DNA of 64,000 bases from the NCBI RefSeq assembly GCF_019008365.1, contig NZ_JAHHUL010000001.1, positions 62,001-126,000 of the forward strand, read 5' to 3'. Below the pieces are notes generated by a model that was not told where the DNA came from, did not search any database, and saw only the letters and a program-made list of their open reading frames with translations. The position numbers and the translations under genes are program-made. This document shows, piece by piece, positions 8,074 to 16,817 of this stretch; the first letter of the stretch is position 1; each line of letters opens with the position of its first letter. The stretch is from Phosphitispora fastidiosa. Its GTDB lineage: Bacteria > Bacillota > Thermincolia > Thermincolales > UBA2595.

Positions 8074-9744
8074 TTGTTTATTGGAATCGATGTCGGAGGA
8101 ACCTATACTGATGCGGTACTTACCGACGGAAGTAAAATTATTGCCAAACATAAAACCATAACCAGACATGATAGTCTGCTGGATAGCCTGATTGCTGCCC
8201 TTGATGCGGTCACCCTTAACATTGATGTCACAGGACTCAAACGGATTGTTTTGAGTACTACCCTGGTGACCAATGTCATTGCTGAAAAGAAAATCCCGCC
8301 GGTGGCCCTTATTTTGTCGCCGGGTCCGGGGCTGAGCCACGGCGAGTATCGTTTTCACACCCTGACACACATCGTCTCCGGCGCCATTAATTTCAGAGGC
8401 CGGGAAATTGTGCCCATAGACAGGGAAGAGGTCATCAGGGCAGGACGGGATATCAAGGCACAGGGTTACAGTACAGCAGCTGTTGTCGGCAAGTTTTCCA
8501 ACCGTAATCACAGTCACGAAATTCTGATGAAGGGACTGCTGGACAGTGACCTGCACATTGAGATGGGGCATTTGATATCAGGACGGCTCAATTATCCCAG
8601 AAGGATAGCGACTACTATGCTGACTGCTGCCACCAAGGGTGTCTTTGCCGGATTTTGGGAGGCAGTCAGGAATTCCCTGAAAAAGCGAAACATTGCGGCC
8701 CCTGTTTTTATTTTAAAAGCAGATGGAGGGACGCTGCCGCCTGATTCCTCTCTCAGAATGCCGGTGGAAACCATTTTTTCGGGACCCGCCGCCAGCGCTC
8801 TTGGGGCGATGTCACTGTCGCCAAAAGGCCAGACCTCTGTTGTGGCAGACATTGGCGGGACAACTACCGATCTGGCCCTGATATTGTCAGGAAAACCGCT
8901 GCTGGCCTCAAAAGGGGCAGCAGTTGAGGATTACCTGACAAATATTACTTCATTTGCCGTCCGGTCTGTACCCCTAGGAGGTGACAGCACAGTTGTCATT
9001 ACGAAGGGGAAGGTGCAAATACTTCCCCAGAGACAAGGTCCGGCATACTGTATGGGAGGGGAAGGGCTTACCCCTACTGATGCCCTGAGGTTTTTAAACA
9101 AGACCGATGTCGGCGATTTATCCAGAGCAGTTCACATCGTTAATAAAATAGCGGCTGAAGCAGAAAGAAAACCTGAAGAATTAGCGGCTGAAATAATTTC
9201 AGAGGCAGCCCGAATTATTGTTAATGCTATTGAGCAAATGTTTACTAACTGGGAACAGGAACCCGCCTACAGAATATGGGAGTTCAAACAGAGGGCCAAA
9301 ATACGCCCCAATAACGTGGTTGGGGTTGGCGGGGCTGCCAAAGGCCTTATCCCGGCAGCTGCTGCCTTGATGAATTGTAATGCCATTATTCCTGAGCATG
9401 CCGAGGTTGCCAATGCCCTTGGAGCCGCAGTTGCCCAACCAACTGTGACGGCAAATGTCCGGATTGATACTGAACAGGGAACTTATACCGTTGTTGAGGA
9501 CGGATACTCGGGGAAATTAGCCCAAAGTAAGCAATTTAACGAGTCCGATGCTGTCAAACTGGCCAAAGATGCTCTCTTTGCCAGAGCTGAACGGCTGGGA
9601 GTGAAGGAATACGTTAAAGAGCTGGAGGTAGTTCACAGCGAAGTCTTTAACATGGTGCGCAACTGGACAACAACAGGTAAAATATTTGACATTTCAGTCC
9701 AGACTCCGAGAGATATTTTATTTTACCTGGGACAGGAGCAGTGA
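8074..9744 (+). CDS. hydantoinase/oxoprolinase-family protein (HyuA-like)
   Basis: A 556-residue protein of the hydantoinase A/5-oxoprolinase family, ATPases with an actin-like fold. The N-terminal phosphate loop reads GIDVGGTYTDAV (residues 4-15), and the second one, DIGGTTTDLAL, is at about 260. It lacks a partner HyuB-like subunit in the window. TTG 8074 follows GAAGGTGA. Known relatives cleave hydantoins or 5-oxoproline or carboxylate ketones, and the substrate here cannot be told. It is transcribed with mutS and the deacetylase-like gene that follows after four bases, so the pair may act together on an amide-type substrate (inference). Confidence 0.85.
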   Translation: MFIGIDVGGTYTDAVLTDGSKIIAKHKTITRHDSLLDSLIAALDAVTLNIDVTGLKRIVLSTTLVTNVIAEKKIPPVALILSPGPGLSHGEYRFHTLTHIVSGAINFRGREIVPIDREEVIRAGRDIKAQGYSTAAVVGKFSNRNHSHEILMKGLLDSDLHIEMGHLISGRLNYPRRIATTMLTAATKGVFAGFWEAVRNSLKKRNIAAPVFILKADGGTLPPDSSLRMPVETIFSGPAASALGAMSLSPKGQTSVVADIGGTTTDLALILSGKPLLASKGAAVEDYLTNITSFAVRSVPLGGDSTVVITKGKVQILPQRQGPAYCMGGEGLTPTDALRFLNKTDVGDLSRAVHIVNKIAAEAERKPEELAAEIISEAARIIVNAIEQMFTNWEQEPAYRIWEFKQRAKIRPNNVVGVGGAAKGLIPAAAALMNCNAIIPEHAEVANALGAAVAQPTVTANVRIDTEQGTYTVVEDGYSGKLAQSKQFNESDAVKLAKDALFARAERLGVKEYVKELEVVHSEVFNMVRNWTTTGKIFDISVQTPRDILFYLGQEQ

Positions 9745-9748
9745 AAAT

Positions 9749-11119
9749 ATGAACAGGAACTGCAAAAAGAGTGGGCAGACCGGACTGGTCTTTTTTCCGG
9801 CTTTTGACTGGCGGATAACGCCGACCCACCCGGAACGCGAGGAAAGGCTTTTATATACCAGAGACCAGATATTCGAAGAAGGAATCATGGACCTGCCCCA
9901 GATTAGAGAGTACAAGCCACGCATGGCATCATGCAAAGACATTGCCAGGACACATATCTGTGTTCCCGGAGTCAGGGACCAGGTAACTGAAGCACATCTG
10001 ATTTCTGCAGGGGGCGCTCTGGCCCTGGCTGATGCCCTGATGGCAGGAGAGATCAGGAACGGCTTCGCCATAATCAGACCCCCGGGACATCACGCCATGA
10101 GAGTTGTGCACGGTAACAGGGGGTTCTGTAATATAAATAATGAAGCAATAATGGTAGACTACCTGAGAAAACAATATGGCCTGAAAAGGATTGCCATAAT
10201 CGATACAGATGTGCATCACGGTGACGGGACCCAGGACATCTTTTACCATGACCCTGAGGTGCTCTTCATTTCTTTTCATCAGGACGGGCGCACCCTTTTC
10301 CCGGGCACCGGCTTTACCAATGAGACAGGAGGGCCAACTGCTTTTGGCAGAACCCTGAATGTACCTATGCCTGTGGGCACAACTGATGAAGGTATCCATT
10401 ACATCCTTGACAACCTGATTCTGCCTGTGTTGGACGAATTCAAGCCTGAGCTGGTAATCAACTCTGCGGGTCAGGATAACCACTTTACCGACCCCCTGGC
10501 AAATATGAAGGTTACCACCCAGGGCTATGCAAGACTTAATGAAAAACTCAGGCCTGATCTGGCAGTTCTGGAAGGAGGCTATGCCATTGAAACAGCGCTT
10601 CCTTATCTGAATACAGGAATTATCCTGGCAATGGCCGGTATGGATTACAGTAATGTTGTGGAACCCGAATACAGGCCTGGAATGCATAAGATGAGTGATG
10701 AAAAGATGTCCCTGATTATTGAACTGGTACATGAGGTCAGAGAGCTGTGGGACCGGAGGAACACTATTGATTTGGGAGCATTGAGAGCTAAAAACGATTT
10801 TTTCAGCAGACAAAAATCAATCTTCTATGATACTGACGGGATTAATGAACAACAGACCGAAAGGCTTAGGCTGTGCCCGGAATGTGGAGGATATCTCTCC
10901 ATAGTTTCACAGGCATATCATTATCATGGTGCGCCGCAAAACATACTTGCACTTAGCATACCCTTTAATGGCTGTCATGAGTGCAGGGAGGAAGCATATT
11001 CAGAATACGAACATGGTATGGATAAAAAGGCTTATGACTACGTGTACTTCCAGGACCGGGTTTCTGATACATACAGGGTTTATTCCAGAGAAAAGGATCG
11101 GGAACGGGAAGAAATATAA
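9749..11119 (+). CDS. histone deacetylase family amidohydrolase with C-terminal Zn-ribbon-like tail
   Basis: A 456-residue member of the class II HDAC/acetoin-utilisation/acetylpolyamine deacetylase superfamily. The catalytic His pair is H114-H115 (RPPGHH), and the zinc ligands fit D154 and H156 (DTDVHHGDG) and D243 (AGQDNH). After the catalytic domain comes an extra region of about 90 residues with CPECGG and CHEC, which looks like a four-cysteine zinc ribbon. I start it at ATG 9749 behind AGGAG (9734-9738), four bases after the stop of the hydantoinase-like gene. A bacterial role on acetylated small amides or on acetyl-lysine is possible; the substrate is unknown. Confidence 0.88.
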   Translation: MNRNCKKSGQTGLVFFPAFDWRITPTHPEREERLLYTRDQIFEEGIMDLPQIREYKPRMASCKDIARTHICVPGVRDQVTEAHLISAGGALALADALMAGEIRNGFAIIRPPGHHAMRVVHGNRGFCNINNEAIMVDYLRKQYGLKRIAIIDTDVHHGDGTQDIFYHDPEVLFISFHQDGRTLFPGTGFTNETGGPTAFGRTLNVPMPVGTTDEGIHYILDNLILPVLDEFKPELVINSAGQDNHFTDPLANMKVTTQGYARLNEKLRPDLAVLEGGYAIETALPYLNTGIILAMAGMDYSNVVEPEYRPGMHKMSDEKMSLIIELVHEVRELWDRRNTIDLGALRAKNDFFSRQKSIFYDTDGINEQQTERLRLCPECGGYLSIVSQAYHYHGAPQNILALSIPFNGCHECREEAYSEYEHGMDKKAYDYVYFQDRVSDTYRVYSREKDREREEI

Positions 11120-11152
11120 CAAATTCTAAGATAAACAGGCCAGGTGAATAGA

Positions 11153-12955
11153 ATGGGCAGAATCGTCCTGCTGGAAGAACATGTTGCCAATAAAATAGCA
11201 GCCGGTGAGGTTGTCGAAAGACCTGCATCAATTGTAAAGGAACTGGTGGAAAATTCTATTGATGCCGGCAGTACCCGTATCGAAATCTCTATCACAGACG
11301 GCGGTTTGACTGAAATTACTGTCTTCGACAATGGCGGCGGCATGGACCCCGATGATGCTGTTCTTGCCTTTGCACGCCATGCCACCAGTAAAATCAGGAA
11401 TGCTGCAGACTTGGAAAATATACTGACACTTGGTTTTAGGGGTGAAGCCCTGCCAAGTATTGCGGCAGTATCACGGCTGAGCCTGAAAACACGTGCTGCC
11501 GGCGCTGTTTCCGGTACCGGTCTGGTTATTGAGGGAGGAAATACGCTAAATAGTTTTGAAACTGGTTCCCCTCAGGGAACATTAATAAGTATAAGAGAAC
11601 TTTTTTTTAATACTCCGGCCAGAAAGAAGCATATGAAAACACCAAATGTGGAGGCAGGACATGTCAGTGATGTTGTTAATAAATTTGCAATGGGTTATCC
11701 GGAGATTTCATTTCAACTGAAAAGTAATGGCCGTATTCTTCTGAAGACACCGGTAAACGGCAGTCTGCGGGATAGTATTGCGGCTGTTTACGGAGCGGAA
11801 ACGGCTAGGGACATGCTGATTCTTGAGGCGGCAAACGATACCGCCCGGCTATGGGGATATATCGGTAAGCCTTCACTGTCAAGGGCTTCACGAAGTCACC
11901 AGACTGTTTACATAAATGGCAGGTTTGTTAAGAACCGGATAATCAGTGAAGCTGTTGAAAAAGCATATCACGGAATGCTGATGACGGGCAGGTATCCGGT
12001 TTTCGTAATTAAGATTGCGCTTAACCCTTCAGAGGTTGATGTCAATGTCCATCCTGCTAAAACAGAAGTAAGGCTTCTGGACAGCCTGGATTTGCCGGAG
12101 TTCATCACAGAAGCGGTATCCGGAGCGCTTTGCTCAAACAGGCTCATACCGCCTGCGGCTGTCCCGAAGAAAGTTTTTCCGGGAATCAAGCCGGTTAAAC
12201 CGGTTCAGGAAGTCTGGGAGCCTAAATTCAACAGACCTGCACCGGAACCGGACAGTGTCTCTGAAATGCCGGAGGTCGATTATTGCTCAGCTTCTGAAGC
12301 AGCCACATCGGTGCCATACGTGGCGGCTGAAACGGAAACCGCCGCCAGAGACATGGTTGCTGACTCTGATCCGGGTTTCCCCTGGCTCAGGCCTATCGGC
12401 CAGATTAACAGCACATTTATTGCTGCTCAGGGGGTGGATGGGATGTATCTCATCGACCAGCATGCAGCCCATGAAAGGATACTCTACGAAAAATTCATGG
12501 ACCGGCCGGAAGAGTTTATCGTGAGTGAACAGCTTCTTTTTCCGGTAACCCTGGAGTTAACACACCAGGAAGTCCAGGTGCTCAATGAAAATATACTAAT
12601 ACTGGCTGACCTGGGCTTTGTAGTGGAACATTTCGGCGGAGATTCATTTCTTATCAGGGCTATTCCTGCGGCAGTTGTAAAAAATGGCGCTAAAGAAATA
12701 TTTTTAGATTTACTGGATTATTTTTCCCGCAACCGGTACACAATATCAGGTAAGGCCCTTAAAGAGAAAATGCTGATTATAATGGCCTGCAAGAGCGCCA
12801 TTAAAGCAAATGACAGGCTGGGGATGCCGGAAATCGAGTCACTCCTGAACCAACTGGCAGATACCCGGAATCCGTACACCTGTCCACATGGCAGACCTAC
12901 TTTGGTACATTTTTCCGGTTATGACCTGGAAAAAATGTTTAAAAGGGTTTTATAG
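11153..12955 (+). CDS. mutL: DNA mismatch repair protein MutL
   Basis: MutL of 600 residues. The GHKL ATPase motifs are clear: ENSIDAG, FDNGGGM and GFRGEALPSI. The C-terminal domain carries the endonuclease motif DQHAAHERILYE at about 435, plus ACKSAIKAND and CPHGRPT at about 577. It is therefore predicted to be a nicking MutL, as in Firmicutes without MutH. ATG 11153 follows AGGTGA (11142-11147); the in-frame GTG at 11144 overlaps that site. The proline-rich linker is about residues 335-400. It is followed after two bases by a methyltransferase gene, so translation is probably coupled. Confidence 0.97.
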   Translation: MGRIVLLEEHVANKIAAGEVVERPASIVKELVENSIDAGSTRIEISITDGGLTEITVFDNGGGMDPDDAVLAFARHATSKIRNAADLENILTLGFRGEALPSIAAVSRLSLKTRAAGAVSGTGLVIEGGNTLNSFETGSPQGTLISIRELFFNTPARKKHMKTPNVEAGHVSDVVNKFAMGYPEISFQLKSNGRILLKTPVNGSLRDSIAAVYGAETARDMLILEAANDTARLWGYIGKPSLSRASRSHQTVYINGRFVKNRIISEAVEKAYHGMLMTGRYPVFVIKIALNPSEVDVNVHPAKTEVRLLDSLDLPEFITEAVSGALCSNRLIPPAAVPKKVFPGIKPVKPVQEVWEPKFNRPAPEPDSVSEMPEVDYCSASEAATSVPYVAAETETAARDMVADSDPGFPWLRPIGQINSTFIAAQGVDGMYLIDQHAAHERILYEKFMDRPEEFIVSEQLLFPVTLELTHQEVQVLNENILILADLGFVVEHFGGDSFLIRAIPAAVVKNGAKEIFLDLLDYFSRNRYTISGKALKEKMLIIMACKSAIKANDRLGMPEIESLLNQLADTRNPYTCPHGRPTLVHFSGYDLEKMFKRVL

Positions 12956-12957
12956 CT

Positions 12958-13752
12958 ATGCAGACAATTGTGACCACATCTCACAAGCCTGACCCGCGTT
13001 CCGTGGTCATAGGCGTGTGGGCAGCTGAAGTTTTAAAAACAGAATTTGTTGAGCGCAGCAGAATGTCACTCGAAGCCCTTAAAATTAAGCATAATGCAGA
13101 AAATATCATAGTGGTGGCAAATGGTGATATGAAGCTTTACAGTTCCCGGGGTGAATATTTTTTTCACCCGAGTATGAGTGTTCCCCGGATAAAAGCTATC
13201 AAACAGGGGAAAAGTGACCACATGATTGCTGCCATGGCTTTAAAACCCGGCGGCAGCGTGCTTGACTGCACCCTTGGTCTCGGCTCTGACGCTATTGTTG
13301 CCAGCTTCGCCGCCGGTCCGGAAGGCCTGGTTACCGGTATTGAGGCAGTCCCTGAATTAGCGCTGCTCGTAAAACACGGGATGGCAAATTACCAATCAGA
13401 ATCACTAGCCCTAAAATCGGCTGTGGAAAGGATTCGGGTTGAATGTGCTTTTTATGAGCAGTACCTGACCGGGATTCCAGATCAGGCATATGATGTTGTC
13501 TATTTCGACCCCATGTTCAGACATCCCCGACTGAAGTCCAGTTCGATGGAACCGCTAAGGGGAATTGTAAAATATGACCCCTTATCCCCGGAAGCGGTCC
13601 AAGAAGCCCTGAGGGTTGCCCGGGAACGGGTAGTTATGAAAGAAAACAACTTCAGCCAGGAATTCGCCAGGCTGGGATTCCGCGCTGTTATTGGGGGCAG
13701 GTACAGTCCCGTTGCTTTTGGGATTATCGAAAAACAGGAGGCAGGATTATGA
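12958..13752 (+). CDS. class I SAM-dependent methyltransferase, RsmJ-like
   Basis: A 264-residue protein in the mutL-miaA interval. The SAM-binding loop is DCTLGLGSDA at about 103-112, and the acidic end of strand 2 is at GIEAVPE. The putative catalytic motif is FDPMFRHP at about 183-190. A DPM(F/Y)P-type motif is typical of RsmJ, the 16S rRNA m2G1516 methyltransferase, so an rRNA guanine N2-methyltransferase is a reasonable guess. The remainder of the protein diverges from E. coli RsmJ. Its stop overlaps the miaA start (ATGA), indicating translational coupling. Confidence 0.75.
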   Translation: MQTIVTTSHKPDPRSVVIGVWAAEVLKTEFVERSRMSLEALKIKHNAENIIVVANGDMKLYSSRGEYFFHPSMSVPRIKAIKQGKSDHMIAAMALKPGGSVLDCTLGLGSDAIVASFAAGPEGLVTGIEAVPELALLVKHGMANYQSESLALKSAVERIRVECAFYEQYLTGIPDQAYDVVYFDPMFRHPRLKSSSMEPLRGIVKYDPLSPEAVQEALRVARERVVMKENNFSQEFARLGFRAVIGGRYSPVAFGIIEKQEAGL

Positions 13753-14699
13753 ACGAGCTGCTGCCTTTAATAGTTATAGTGGGACCGACCGCGGTCGGCA
13801 AAACAGAAATTGGAGTAAAGGCTGCTCAAATGATAGATGGTGAGATTATCTCAGGTGATTCCATGCAGGTATACAGATTCATGGATATTGGTACTGCCAA
13901 ACCTTCGGGAGAAGAGATGGGTGGCATTCCACATTACCTGATAGACTCCATTAAGCCGGATGAAGAATTTAATGTGGCTGTCTTCCAAAAACTTGTTGAA
14001 AAATATCTGGTTAGTATACATAATAAAGGAAAGCTACCCATTATTGTTGGGGGCACAGGACTTTATATCAGGTCTGTTATTGATTATTATGATTTCACTC
14101 CACCGGGTGAAAACCCGGCAAAGAGGAAGGAACTCAGGAAATTATCTGAGGAGCAGGGGACAGAGCCTCTGGTCAAGCTTCTGGAAAGCATTGATCCGGT
14201 TTCAGCCGGAAGAATTCATCACAATGATACACGACGCCTTATCAGAGCGCTGGAAGTCTATTATGCAACTGGCAGGCCAATTTCTGAATTTCAGTATCAT
14301 TCAGAGAGGCTTCCGCCAAAGTACAATCTGGCATACTTTGGATTGACCATGGATAGGGAAAATTTATACCGGAGAATAGAAAAAAGAGTTGATGTTATGA
14401 TTTCAAGGGGGCTGGTTGATGAGGTAAAAAAACTTTTGGAAATGGGATATGGGGCTCACCACACTTCAATGCAGGCGATTGGGTACAAAGAAATTATTTA
14501 TTATTTGAACGGTATATGCAGTTTTGAAGAAGCGGTGGAATTAATCAAACGTAATACCCGCAGGTTTGCCAAAAGGCAGTTGACATGGTTCCGGCGAGAT
14601 TCCAGAATCAAATGGAAAGATGTCGAAAGCTACAGCAATTTTGATGAAATTGCGAGCGAAATAGTATCTGAATCAGAAGGACAATTTGGTAAAACGTAG
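13749..14699 (+). CDS. miaA: tRNA dimethylallyltransferase MiaA
   Basis: Transfers a dimethylallyl group from DMAPP to A37 of tRNAs reading UNN codons, producing the substrate of MiaB. The 316-residue protein has the P-loop GPTAVGKT (12-19), then SGDSMQVYRFMDIGTAKP, GGTGLYIRSV and the tRNA-binding KRNTRRFAKRQLTWFR near 275-291. Length is standard. The start overlaps the stop of the methyltransferase gene by four bases, and hfq follows, the widespread miaA-hfq order. Confidence 0.97.
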   Translation: MNELLPLIVIVGPTAVGKTEIGVKAAQMIDGEIISGDSMQVYRFMDIGTAKPSGEEMGGIPHYLIDSIKPDEEFNVAVFQKLVEKYLVSIHNKGKLPIIVGGTGLYIRSVIDYYDFTPPGENPAKRKELRKLSEEQGTEPLVKLLESIDPVSAGRIHHNDTRRLIRALEVYYATGRPISEFQYHSERLPPKYNLAYFGLTMDRENLYRRIEKRVDVMISRGLVDEVKKLLEMGYGAHHTSMQAIGYKEIIYYLNGICSFEEAVELIKRNTRRFAKRQLTWFRRDSRIKWKDVESYSNFDEIASEIVSESEGQFGKT

Positions 14700-14735
14700 A
14701 ATAGAAAAGAAAAACTGAAATTTGGAGGGACCAGA

Positions 14736-14978
14736 ATGACAAAGACGCAGATAAATTTACAGGATTCATTTTTGAACCAGGTTAGGAAGGAGAATATTCC
14801 CGTTACTATATATCTGGTTAACGGTTTTCAATTAAAGGGAATTGTCCGGGGATTTGATAATTTTACTGTTATCCTTGAGTATGATGGAAAACAGCAAATG
14901 GTATACAAACATGCCATTTCCACAATAACTCCTTTTAAGGCCATTTCCACAAACATGAGTGACCAAATGAAGTCATGA
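14736..14978 (+). CDS. hfq: RNA chaperone Hfq
   Basis: An 80-residue Sm-like protein that forms hexamers and binds A-rich and U-rich RNA. The Sm1 region ([20 protein letters not shown]) and the Sm2 signature YKHAIST are intact. The C-terminal tail is short, as in other Firmicutes. ATG 14736 follows TGGAGGG. It ends at a bidirectional terminator shared with the converging HU gene. Confidence 0.97.
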   Translation: MTKTQINLQDSFLNQVRKENIPVTIYLVNGFQLKGIVRGFDNFTVILEYDGKQQMVYKHAISTITPFKAISTNMSDQMKS

Positions 14979-15026
14979 AATTACAATAAGATTCTATACT
15001 GTTACTTTTAATATAAGGGTAATATA

Positions 15027-15058
15027 AAAGAGGATGTCCTTTGAGGCATCCTCTTTTT
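15027..15058. terminator. bidirectional terminator between hfq and HU gene
   Basis: AAAGAGGATG (15027-15036) pairs perfectly with CATCCTCTTT (15047-15056) around a 10-base loop, with T-runs on both sides (TTTTTCT on +, TTTTATATT on -). It serves the two converging genes. Confidence 0.85.
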
Positions 15059-15067
15059 CTAGTCAAT

Positions 15068-15343
15068 TTATTTGGCTACTTTACCCTTAAGAGCTTTACC
15101 TGCCTTAAAAACCGGCACCTTGGCAGCAGGTATATTGATAACTTTTCCCGTTTGGGGGTTACGGCCTTTTCTGGCTTTACGCTCTTTCACCTCAAATGTG
15201 CCGAAACCGATAAACTGAGCTTTTTCTCCCTTGGCAAGAGCATCCTGAATACTGTCAAAAACCGCATTAACAGCCTTCTCAACATCTTTTTTCTTGAGAG
15301 TTACCTTCTCTGCAACTTGAGCAACCAGGTCAGTTTTGGTCAA
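15068..15343 (-). CDS. hup: HU-family DNA-binding protein
   Basis: A 91-residue nucleoid protein ([13 protein letters not shown]...) with the HU/IHF signature [21 protein letters not shown] and the DNA-contacting arm around residues 55-75. Two adjacent TTG codons could start it. I prefer TTG 15343, eight bases after AAAGGAGG (15352-15359), which gives the usual MTKTDL start; TTG 15346 would add one Leu. The transcript leader is long: a promoter at 15631-15659, a c-di-GMP-I riboswitch at 15525-15598 and a terminator at 15481-15511 all lie on the same strand, upstream. HU expression is therefore probably switched by c-di-GMP, an unusual arrangement. Confidence 0.95.
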   Translation of the reverse strand: MTKTDLVAQVAEKVTLKKKDVEKAVNAVFDSIQDALAKGEKAQFIGFGTFEVKERKARKGRNPQTGKVINIPAAKVPVFKAGKALKGKVAK

Positions 15344-15480
15344 CAAGAAAACCTCCTTTGATATTTTGGGTTATCAGGCGCAAAAAATATATGTTGTTAA
15401 AGAATTGAACCCTCCCTTCGAGTGTTTTAAGCCAGCCGGCATATTTCGGAACGAAATTTGCAGCCGTGTGAATTCCCGCC

Positions 15481-15511
15481 AAAAAATAACCTGCCAACAT
15501 TGCCAGCAGGT
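15481..15511 (-). terminator. leader terminator of the HU transcript (riboswitch expression platform)
   Basis: On the minus strand ACCTGC (15511-15506) pairs with GCAGGT (15494-15489), followed by TATTTTTT. It lies 14 bases after the aptamer. Its loop contains GGCAAT, which could pair with the GTTGCC 3' strand of aptamer stem P1 (six pairs including one wobble). Ligand binding would then release the terminator, predicting an OFF switch (inference). Confidence 0.75.
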
Positions 15512-15524
15512 AAAAATGCATTGT

Positions 15525-15598
15525 TCGCGGCAACTGGCTGTCCCATTATTTAGGACCCTGTAGTTTTGCGTCCTTTTCTTACGAAAAGTTTGCCTTTA
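15525..15598 (-). ncRNA. cyclic di-GMP-I (GEMM) riboswitch
   Basis: Read on the minus strand, the element starts with GGCAAAC (15594-15588), then a CTTTTC-GUAA-GAAAAG stem-loop with a GNRA tetraloop, then GGACGCAAAAC, then a second stem GTCC/GGAC around TAAATAATG, and closes with AGCCAGTTGCC. This is the order of P1, P2 with GNRA loop, the GACGCAAA core, P3 with tetraloop-receptor-like CCTAAA, and the P1 3' strand of the class I c-di-GMP aptamer. A matching promoter lies just upstream and an intrinsic terminator just downstream, both on the same strand. The only downstream gene is HU. Confidence 0.88.
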
Positions 15599-15630
15599 TC
15601 AGCGCTAATTTACTAATTCAGATAATAATT

Positions 15631-15659
15631 ATTCTACATAACTTCTGAAATTCCTGCAA
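15631..15659 (-). promoter_or_regulatory. promoter of the riboswitch-HU transcript
   Basis: On the minus strand TTGCAG (15659-15654), a 17-base spacer, then TAGAAT (15636-15631). Expected start of transcription is near 15624, just ahead of the aptamer. Confidence 0.6.
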
Positions 15660-15693
15660 TTATATCCAAATTATAACAAGGTTTTTATTTTCC

Positions 15694-15723
15694 TGTCACA
15701 GATGTTGTAATTGTGCGTATAAT
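15694..15723 (+). promoter_or_regulatory. possible spoVK promoter
   Basis: A consensus TATAAT at 15718-15723 preceded by a TG-rich stretch; the -35 box (CTGTCA near 15693-15698) is weak and 19 bases away. It lies 38 bases before the spoVK TTG start. A sporulation sigma factor could be used instead; the sequence does not decide. Confidence 0.4.
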
Positions 15724-15760
15724 AGTAGAGTAAAATACTTTGCACTAAGGGGGAAGGCTT

Positions 15761-16753
15761 TTGGAAATAAGAATTGTCCGCCCCAGGAGCAAGGCCGCAA
15801 AAAGCAATGCCGCAAAAAGCAATGCCGCGGAGCATGTCGAAAAACACATTGATACCGGGTCCAAGGAATTGCCGTTTGCGCCGGCAGGCAGAGAACAGAT
15901 AAAAAATATAACCAATGAGCTTAATGATATGATAGGCTTACATTCAGTAAAAAAACTGGTATATGAAATAAGCGCCTTTATTGAAATTCAAAAGAGAAGG
16001 CAGCAGGAAAAACTGGTTTCGGAACCCCTGGTCCTGCACATGATCTTCAGAGGCAATCCAGGGACAGGGAAGACCACTGTGGCTCGCATTCTCGGAAAAC
16101 TTTTCCGGGAAATGAATGTATTGTCAAAAGGGCATCTGATTGAAATTGAACGTGCCGACCTTGTTGGTGAGTATATTGGACATACAGCCCAGAAGACCAG
16201 AGAACAATTAAAGAAATCTTCAGGGGGCATACTTTTTATTGATGAGGCCTATTCCCTGGCAAGAGGAGGAGAAAAAGACTTTGGGAAAGAGGCTATTGAT
16301 ACCTTGGTGAAGGCCATGGAGGACCAAAAAGACAACCTGATTCTGATACTTGCCGGTTATAACCAGGAAATGAATGAATTTATTAAAACAAACCCCGGAT
16401 TAAAGTCCAGATTTCCGATACACATCGATTTTCCTGACTATACCATCAAAGAACTGCTGCAAATTGCCGACGTGATGCTTGAGAAGCGGCAGTATAAACT
16501 AACCCCCTCCGCCCGGGATGCTCTGAAACGAATTATTGAACTAAGCACCGGAAAAGGATATGAGCATTCAGGAAATGCCAGGCTGGTCAGAAACTTGATT
16601 GAGAAGGCCATGAGACGACAGGCGGTCCGACTGATAAACAGAGAGGAAATTACCGTTGCCGACCTGATGTTGATTACTGATGACGATATAGAGGAAGCAA
16701 AGGAAGTACTTAGAGTTTGTAATCACGTAAAGAAGGAGAATTTTATATTATAA
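15761..16753 (+). CDS. spoVK: AAA ATPase, stage V sporulation protein K-like (SpoVK/CbbX family)
   Basis: A 330-residue AAA+ ATPase of the CbxX/CfqX/SpoVK family. The Walker A is GNPGTGKT (98-105), Walker B is ILFIDEAYSLARGG near 160, and sensor residues lie in NPGLKSRF. The gene stands directly before hflX and ynbB, as spoVK does in B. subtilis. In B. subtilis SpoVK is needed for spore maturation. TTG 15761 follows the G-rich AAGGGGGAAGG. The N-terminal 30 residues are low complexity because of a perfect 15-base tandem repeat (15794-15823, encoding AAKSN twice), a recent slippage-type duplication. Confidence 0.88.
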   Translation: MEIRIVRPRSKAAKSNAAKSNAAEHVEKHIDTGSKELPFAPAGREQIKNITNELNDMIGLHSVKKLVYEISAFIEIQKRRQQEKLVSEPLVLHMIFRGNPGTGKTTVARILGKLFREMNVLSKGHLIEIERADLVGEYIGHTAQKTREQLKKSSGGILFIDEAYSLARGGEKDFGKEAIDTLVKAMEDQKDNLILILAGYNQEMNEFIKTNPGLKSRFPIHIDFPDYTIKELLQIADVMLEKRQYKLTPSARDALKRIIELSTGKGYEHSGNARLVRNLIEKAMRRQAVRLINREEITVADLMLITDDDIEEAKEVLRVCNHVKKENFIL

Positions 16754-16817
16754 CGAATAACAGATAACGTTCTGGTTGTTAGGTGATTCTAATTTGTAAT
16801 AACAAAGGAGTTCTAAA

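Noticed and set aside
15330-15533. 67-codon minus-strand frame lying under the HU leader
   Set aside because: It overlaps the riboswitch terminator and the HU ribosome site, has no ribosome site of its own and looks like no known family.
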